From Phoebastria nigripes (Eukaryota > Chordata > Aves > Procellariiformes > Diomedeidae): DNA of 64,000 nt. Both the position numbers and the translations under genes were made by a program. Shown here piece after piece: positions 58,150 through 64,000 of this stretch (position 1 is its first letter; the number at the start of each line of letters is the position of its first letter). Below the pieces are notes generated by a model, which saw only the letters and a list, made by a program, of their open reading frames with translations, was not told where the DNA came from and ran no database searches. The stretch spans positions 747,298-811,297 of the forward strand of contig JAYKAV010002628.1 of assembly GCA_035582835.1 (NCBI GenBank). The letters run 5' to 3'.

Positions 58150-59270
58150 CGCGGCACAAGCTACCCTTTTGGATGTGAAGCAGACTCGGGCCCGCCGGGC
58201 GGCCGGCATCCCACAAGATGGAGGGCGGCCGGGACTGCGCCTCCCAGCAAGCCCTGCGGCGCGGCGCGGCCATCTTGGCGCCGAGACTTCATTTCCCAGG
58301 CGGCGCGGCGGCGGGGCAGGCGATGTCCGCCATTTTACCGCTCCCTCCTCCCCCGGTGCGGCTGGATTGAATGAGCTCGCTGCCCGCCTGCCCGCGAATT
58401 GAGCGCCATGTCAGGCACCCCGAGCCGCGGCACCCCCGGCGGGACCCCGCTGTCGCCGACTCGCATCTCCCGCCTGCAGGAGAAGGAGGAACTGCGGCAG
58501 CTCAATGACCGCCTGGCCGTTTACATCGACCGTGTGCGGGCGCTGGAGCTGGAGAATGACCGGCTGCTGCTGAAGATCTCCGAGAAGGAGGAGGTTACCA
58601 CCCGGGAGGTACGGCCCGGGGCGGCCTGCTGGCCCTCGCCCGGGTCTCCGGGGCGGGAGGGCGAGCAGTGGCGGCCCGTTGGAGGCGTTTCCCCCGCTCC
58701 GTCTCGGGGAGGGGGTCCGCGGCCCAGGGGCTCGGCCGACCTGTTCCCGCGCGGCACCTCCGCCTGCCTGCGCGGCGCGGGGCGCGCTGTGGCGGCTCCG
58801 CGCGGCCGCGGGCTCGGCGGCGCCATGCGCGGCCCGCCGCGCCGTTCCCGCCTGGCTCTGGCCTCGGGGTGAGGGTCGCCCCAGGGCAGTGGGTTCTGTC
58901 TGTGCCCAGTCGTTGGGCTCGGGGGGGTTGCGGAGATCCAGCGCCTGCCTGTGTGTGTGTGGCCCCTCGGGGTCTGTCAGGGGCTCTCTGGCCGCGATGT
59001 TGAGCAAAGAGGCTGCTGGTGACACGTTAAAGGCGGCTCAGGCCGGGATCGTCACCGAGTGAAAATTCGACACCTGGAACGGCGCCGGTGCCGGTGGCGG
59101 GAGCGGGCCGGCGCGGCTGGCGGCGGCCGGCCGTGCTGGGAAGCGGCTCTGGGCGGTGGGGCGGGCGCGGTGCTCCTCTGGCGGTAGGGTGGCGGTTGAA
59201 CTCGCACGCTACCCTTCATGCTTCGGCCAGGTAGGGCTTGCAGCACAAAATACCGTTCTCGGGGCCCCCT
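58150..59270 (+). promoter_or_regulatory. LMNB2 CpG-island promoter with YY1 and ZNF143 motifs
   Basis: A GC-rich island across the LMNB2 start. Upstream of the ATG are YY1-type motifs (AAGATGG at 58215, GCCATCTTGG at 58269, CCGCCATTTT at 58327) and two ZNF143-like motifs (58234-58253 with CTCCCAGCAAGCC; 58286-58301 with ATTTCCCAGGC). There is no TATA box. Motifs were called by eye. Confidence 0.7.
58408..58608 (+). CDS. LMNB2: Lamin B2, first coding exon
   Basis: This exon encodes the first 67 residues of a B-type lamin, the intermediate-filament protein of the nuclear lamina. [20 protein letters not shown] is the head, with the mitotic kinase-type site Ser16-Pro17 (LSPTR) just before the rod. 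From about residue 25 the coil 1A signature follows: [20 protein letters not shown] and [10 protein letters not shown]. The exon ends EVTTRE before the donor GTACGG, at the usual lamin exon 1/2 boundary. It closely resembles the known avian lamin B2 N-terminus; lamin B1 and lamin A heads differ. The ATG has G at -3. The remaining exons lie right of the window. Confidence 0.94.
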
Positions 59271-62200
59271 GAGTCTTCGTGTAGGTCTCGCCCGCTGTGG
59301 GCTGGTTCTTTGCTGTAGTTTGTAGTCTGTTCCCCGTGCAGGCTGAGCCTTCTTGGTGTACTGGGCCCCACGCTGAGCACATGCGTCCTGTGAATTGTAG
59401 CAGCCTGAATGTTACTTTTTTCTTTACTGTCCCTATCCTGACGGCTGATGTGACGAGACGAAAAAAATTGAAAGGGTTTAGACTACCTTTGCTTCTCACC
59501 AGAGAAAATCTTTCTTAGTCTTCGCAAATGCCAGGAATCAAATCCTTGTAGTGTGAACTACTCTGATCCGTTTCCTGTGATCTTGGAGGCAAAACTGGCT
59601 GATCCGTTTTCCTAAGCCATGTTTTGCTTTTCCCTCTTCTGTTGTATCTGCTTTTCCCCCAGGACTCTCCTTCCCATATGGAGGAAGGATGTAGTCAGTG
59701 ACACAGCTGGGGACAGTCCCACCCATCCTGTACCAGCCCAAACCCCTTCTACTCCATCTCTTGGAGGCAGTCTGGAAAGTAAGGTGTCCCATCTCTGAGA
59801 TGAAGTTCTGTGAACTTCAGTGGAAAGCCTGAACAGATGAACTTCTGAGGAAAGCCTGTAGATAACAGCCTTTACTGTAACTTGTGTGATGCAATGGATC
59901 GCTATGCCACTGTGTAGGCTCCCCGCCCCCCCTTTAAGGGTCTGGTTTGATGATGCTAGGGGTGGTGGGAGGAGGATTTGAATTAATTTACTTTAAGCAG
60001 ACCAGATATGATAGTGTCTTGGTTTGGGAGTGGTTGGCCTACCTGCAATTAGTGTACACCCAGGATTCAGGATTGAGGTACCCTTAAAGTCCCTTTGTAC
60101 CACTTAATGATATAACCTCCATGTTTTCAAAATAACTAGATATTTCTGAACATAGAACATGGCTACATCACTTGTCCTGTGTGGAATCATGCTATAAACA
60201 AAGTAACCATGTCTGGTTCAGGGAGCTTCTAAGTTGTAGATTGCTGAAGGCTAGAAGGAGTATGCATTTTAAATGTAGGAGGCAGAATGTAATTCTATTG
60301 ACAGCACACATGTAACAAGAGTAAGAACAGGACAAGCTGAAAACATAGATATAATCCCATTAGATTTTTAATATGAACATAAACCAACTCCTTATAGCAG
60401 TTCTGTGTGTTATCAATTCTGGAAAAATACTCTGATGCAGTAATTGGAAAATAAACTTGAGGATTTTGATAAAATATTTTGCTTACTTTGCCATTGAGCT
60501 CTCCTTCCTCACTTTTCTTCCAGACTTCAGAAAAAGTCCTAATTCTTAGACATATTCTAACAAACTTTGTCAGGATTCCTCAAGCTCTTCTTTGACACAT
60601 CAGAGACAATGTAAGATACTTTAGCTGATCACTGGACCACATTTATTAAATGCTTCCCCCATCCCTTTAGGACAGCTTATTTATTCTTTACATATGTCCA
60701 GAAAAGGAGACTTTGTAGTCTTATTGTTTTGATGCAGGATAGTGGACAGTGGTTTAGGACTGTGGGAGCAGTAGAACTTCAGATGGCTGTCAGATTTTGG
60801 ATTACTGGAATGGGAGAATCCTGTCTCTTCACTTTCCGGACCAATCTAGTAAACTGGATTTTCTGCTGACAATTCCGTTTTCTTGTTACACTGTTAGAAT
60901 TTGTGTTCATAAAATGATTAGGCTTAGCATGAAATAAGATATTAATTAAAAATAAACCCTCCAAACCCCACAAAAAAAACAAAAACCCAAACAAATCCCA
61001 AAGCAACTCTAACTTCTGTGTAGAGGCATGGTTAAGTGTAGTCCAGTGATATTGGCATATTGCTCTGGCTACATCATTATATCTTTGTTAGCTCTACATG
61101 CTTAAAATAGACTATTTTCTTTTCCCAGGGTGTTCAAGATGAAAACTCCCCTTGGTTGTCCTCAACTGTGTGTAAATTTGACTCTGGTGGGTTTTTTGTA
61201 GTTTTTTTGGGGGGGNTTGGTTTTTTGGTTTTTTGGTTTTGTTTTGGTTTTTTGGGTTTTTTTTTTTTTTTAGCTGTCTAAATATTCTAATATTTTTGGC
61301 TTATCTCTGGTGGTGGCAGGGAACATCATCTGCCACTGTGGTAGATGGAATGATGCATGTTGTGGGATGGCAAGCAGGAGTAACTGCTCACTGGTGGGCT
61401 CTACATTAACACCTGAGACTTTTGCCATGAGAGCAGGTGATGGGTCCATAATCCAAGGCAAATGGGAGGTTGAGGATTGCTATGACAAGCAGTAGACAAG
61501 AGCATGGTATCATGAGAGAGATGTTTGTCCACTGCTTGTCACTCCAGTATCCCACAGTGACCATGTCTGAGAAAGGGGCTGGGATGAGACCATTACTAAC
61601 ATCCTCTCCCCTGACCCCTGCATGCATGGGAACAAAGGGTTGGCATTTCTGATCTTGTTCTCAAAGCTCTGGTTTAGGGGAATATCTTCTAGATGAGAGA
61701 AGTTCTGCTGATGCTGTTCAGGCAAGGACCATAGTCACTGTCCTGCCAGAGACTCTTTAATCATCAGCTGATCAGGATGTTCTTTTTCCTCATTGTTTTA
61801 ATCACCAATCTGCAGAAGATAGAAGAAAGCAGCCTCTTTTTCCTCTGTCAGGCAATCTCCTTAGTTTTACAGACCACAGCTGCATCACGGCCTTGGAACA
61901 AAACAACTGTTGCTCTTCTTGAGGAACACAGGGCTGCCACCTCTTACCAGTAGAGAAAAGGAACTTTGCAGAAGTTGAGATTCATCTCTAGTCCCCTACT
62001 AATTATAGCCCTTTTGTCCTGCTTTCCGTAACCCTGTCCAATGCTGTTCTACCTTTACTTGTATGCAGTAAGCCTCTAGAGAAATAAAAATGAACACAGT
62101 AAGCCCTCAGACAAATACAAAAAAATATTTTGCCTGTCTAGCTGGGGGAACCTATAATTGTCCTCATTCTTTCTCTGTTTGCTCTCTTGCATGAATCCCC

Positions 62201-64000
62201 TTGTGTAGCTTAGCCTATGACAGAAGAGAAATTTAGCTCATCCCCTTGTTTTTCTACCTCCCTAGTATATGACTGATGCTATTCTCACTGTGTTGGGGTC
62301 ACTGTTACAATAACCTGATTTTTGAGGCTGGGAGGGGGAATACTGGAAGGGCTAAGAGGAAAAGAGTCCTAGAGCTCTCCTCAGTTCCCTTTCTACTAAT
62401 TCCCTGCCCTCTCCTGCAGTGCTTATGATTGCAGCCTTCCAGAAAAGATGTTTTGATGGGCATGGGAGGGGTTACTACACTGTTCTGAGGCCATCCCACT
62501 CTCCTCACGCACAGAAAGGAGAAGTAGGGAGAAAAAAAGAAAAGATCCCTGGGAGCCTCAGCCACTGACAGCACTTGCCCTTGTGACAAAAGCAGTATCT
62601 ACAGGGGGTTCCCTCTTCACCTATGTCTTCCCAGCTCTGTGGGTATGATTGCAGGTGGCTGCAATCTTGTATGTCACAGCCTTCAGAACTTTCACTGTAG
62701 TCTCACCTGGTCTCCACTTATCTGCCAGTACTGCAGCTACTGTGCCCTTCATGTGCACCATGTGTAGTAACCAGAGCTACTGTCATGACCAGGATGTGTG
62801 GGTCTGGTGTTGCCTAGTTGCCACCTGCAAAATACATGTTCAGATGCTGCTGTGCATGGTGGGTCATTCAAAAGAGTTGTAGCCTCCAAGACATGGGGTT
62901 AAATGGTCTTCTGGCACTATAGATATCATCTGGGAGGTGATGGTGGTGATATGCAACACACGTCTTCATTGTTCTTGAGAACTTGACTGATGTTCTTGGT
63001 GAGTCTGCGCCATAGCTGAGTGGCAGTCCTTCGTCAATTCATAACTGGGCGAATAAGAACATATTGAGCTACACCTGGTGGGAATACACTTAGTTTTGCA
63101 CATTAATGCACGTTAATGAGATTAATGTTTCATTGCCAAATTTGTCTGGACTCACTTGTGGTTGGATGGGGCATGCTTCTTGCCTAGCATGTAGGTTCAT
63201 GGCCTTGGCATGTTCCCTGTGTCTCATTGAGTGATGTCTTGCAGCTTTTCTCAAGTGATTGCTGTGGGAAGGTCTGTGTTCATGTGTCTATCCTTGAACC
63301 GCTGCAAAGTGAGCTTTGAGTGCTCCCAGCACAGGTTGGTAGGTTAAAGAGCATCCAGCAATCCTGCCTTTCAGACTGCTATGGAGACATCTCTATTTTC
63401 TTGTTCTCCACATGCTCTATTTCCTTGTCCCCTGTGTTGCCCAATTACAAACTTGCAGGCGCTTTTGCCAGCAAAAGAGGGAAAAAAAGTGAAAGCACAT
63501 TCATAGGGCAATTCGTAGGGTGTCCAACTTGGCCTCTGTGCAGGAAGAGTTAGGCTTGGGTACGCATTGACATGTAGTGGATCAGGCTGCAGCCTGTCGT
63601 CTTGTTCCTGCTGAACCCAGTTTTGAGGTTTTAGCTTTATTTTTTCCATCGCCTTCAGATGGGGGGGGCTACATTTTCAGAGTGGAGGCACCCATTTGCT
63701 GGCCTAACCTGTCATCTGGGGGGGTTTGCTGCTTCCCAGGGGCTTGCATTCTGGACGTTGTAGATGGGCTACTGAGGCTCACTTGGCCGTATGACTATTA
63801 TCCCTGCTGCTCTTTCATGTAGGCACCAGCAGGGGTGACCTGAAAAGTATCAAACATGACTACATGGCTCTGGATGATTGTTAATGGCGTGGGGGCCCAG
63901 GTGGTGTGGGGAGGGGGAAGGGTTTGAGGATGGCTGAGCAGATCCTGCAGAGCGACACTGGATTGCACAACTGCTGTTGGCAACAGGTTTTTTGTTTCTA
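58609..64000 (+). other. LMNB2 intron 1 (runs off the window)
   Basis: At least 5.4 kb. The first 650 bp are the CpG-island tail; the rest is ordinary intron with a T/G-rich tract at 61190-61273. No second lamin exon (expected to start VSGIK or similar) is visible. Confidence 0.75.
61190..61273. repeat. T/G low-complexity tract
   Basis: Alternating T runs and short G runs with a run of seven G and one N at 61216, inside LMNB2 intron 1. It is prone to slippage in sequencing. Confidence 0.85.

Noticed and set aside
58411..59062. Minus-strand and alternative frames over LMNB2 exon 1
   Set aside because: Shadow frames in a CpG island; the plus-strand lamin frame explains the conserved part.

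Overview
This window is vertebrate nuclear DNA, almost certainly from a bird. It has short exons with GT/AG introns, CpG-island promoters, several CR1 retrotransposon fragments with the typical avian 3' tail, and two solo LTRs of avian endogenous retroviruses with their target-site duplications. Single unresolved bases (N) are scattered through it, as in a draft assembly. The lamin head and the repeats fit a bird, but the species cannot be named from sequence alone.

Layout from left to right. (1) 1-228 is a CR1 3' tail. (2) 658-7648, plus strand: the last six exons of a glutamate/aspartate transporter of the SLC1A family, best read as SLC1A6 (EAAT4), with its 5' part off the left edge. (3) 7649-15040 is intergenic. 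It holds old CR1 pieces, two back-to-back CR1 fragments and a 605-bp solo LTR inserted inside one of them. (4) 15388-38463, plus strand: the complete 18-exon LONP1 gene (mitochondrial Lon protease, 931 residues deduced), from a CpG-island promoter to two AATAAA signals. A 543-bp solo LTR, a decayed CR1 reverse-transcriptase fragment and a 164-bp T tract lie in its introns. (5) 39864-42268, minus strand: the complete RPL36 gene (105 residues), tail to tail with LONP1, with a 5'TOP-type start and a 63-bp first intron. (6) 42270-58150: about 15 kb with no protein-coding gene I can support, one CR1 fragment and one isolated promoter-like ZNF143 motif. (7) 58408-58608, plus strand: the first coding exon of LMNB2 (lamin B2) in a CpG island with YY1- and ZNF143-type motifs. 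The rest of the window is LMNB2 intron 1, which runs off the right edge.

The genes do not form one pathway. LONP1 degrades damaged proteins in the mitochondrial matrix, RPL36 is part of the large ribosomal subunit, LMNB2 builds the nuclear lamina and the SLC1A gene clears glutamate at the plasma membrane. The convergent LONP1/RPL36 pair is a conserved vertebrate arrangement. I found no clearly new biological system. The observations most worth checking are a related sequence block recurring in two RPL36 introns and its 3' flank, the mixed EAAT1/EAAT4 character of the transporter, and the orphan promoter-like element near 56.3 kb.
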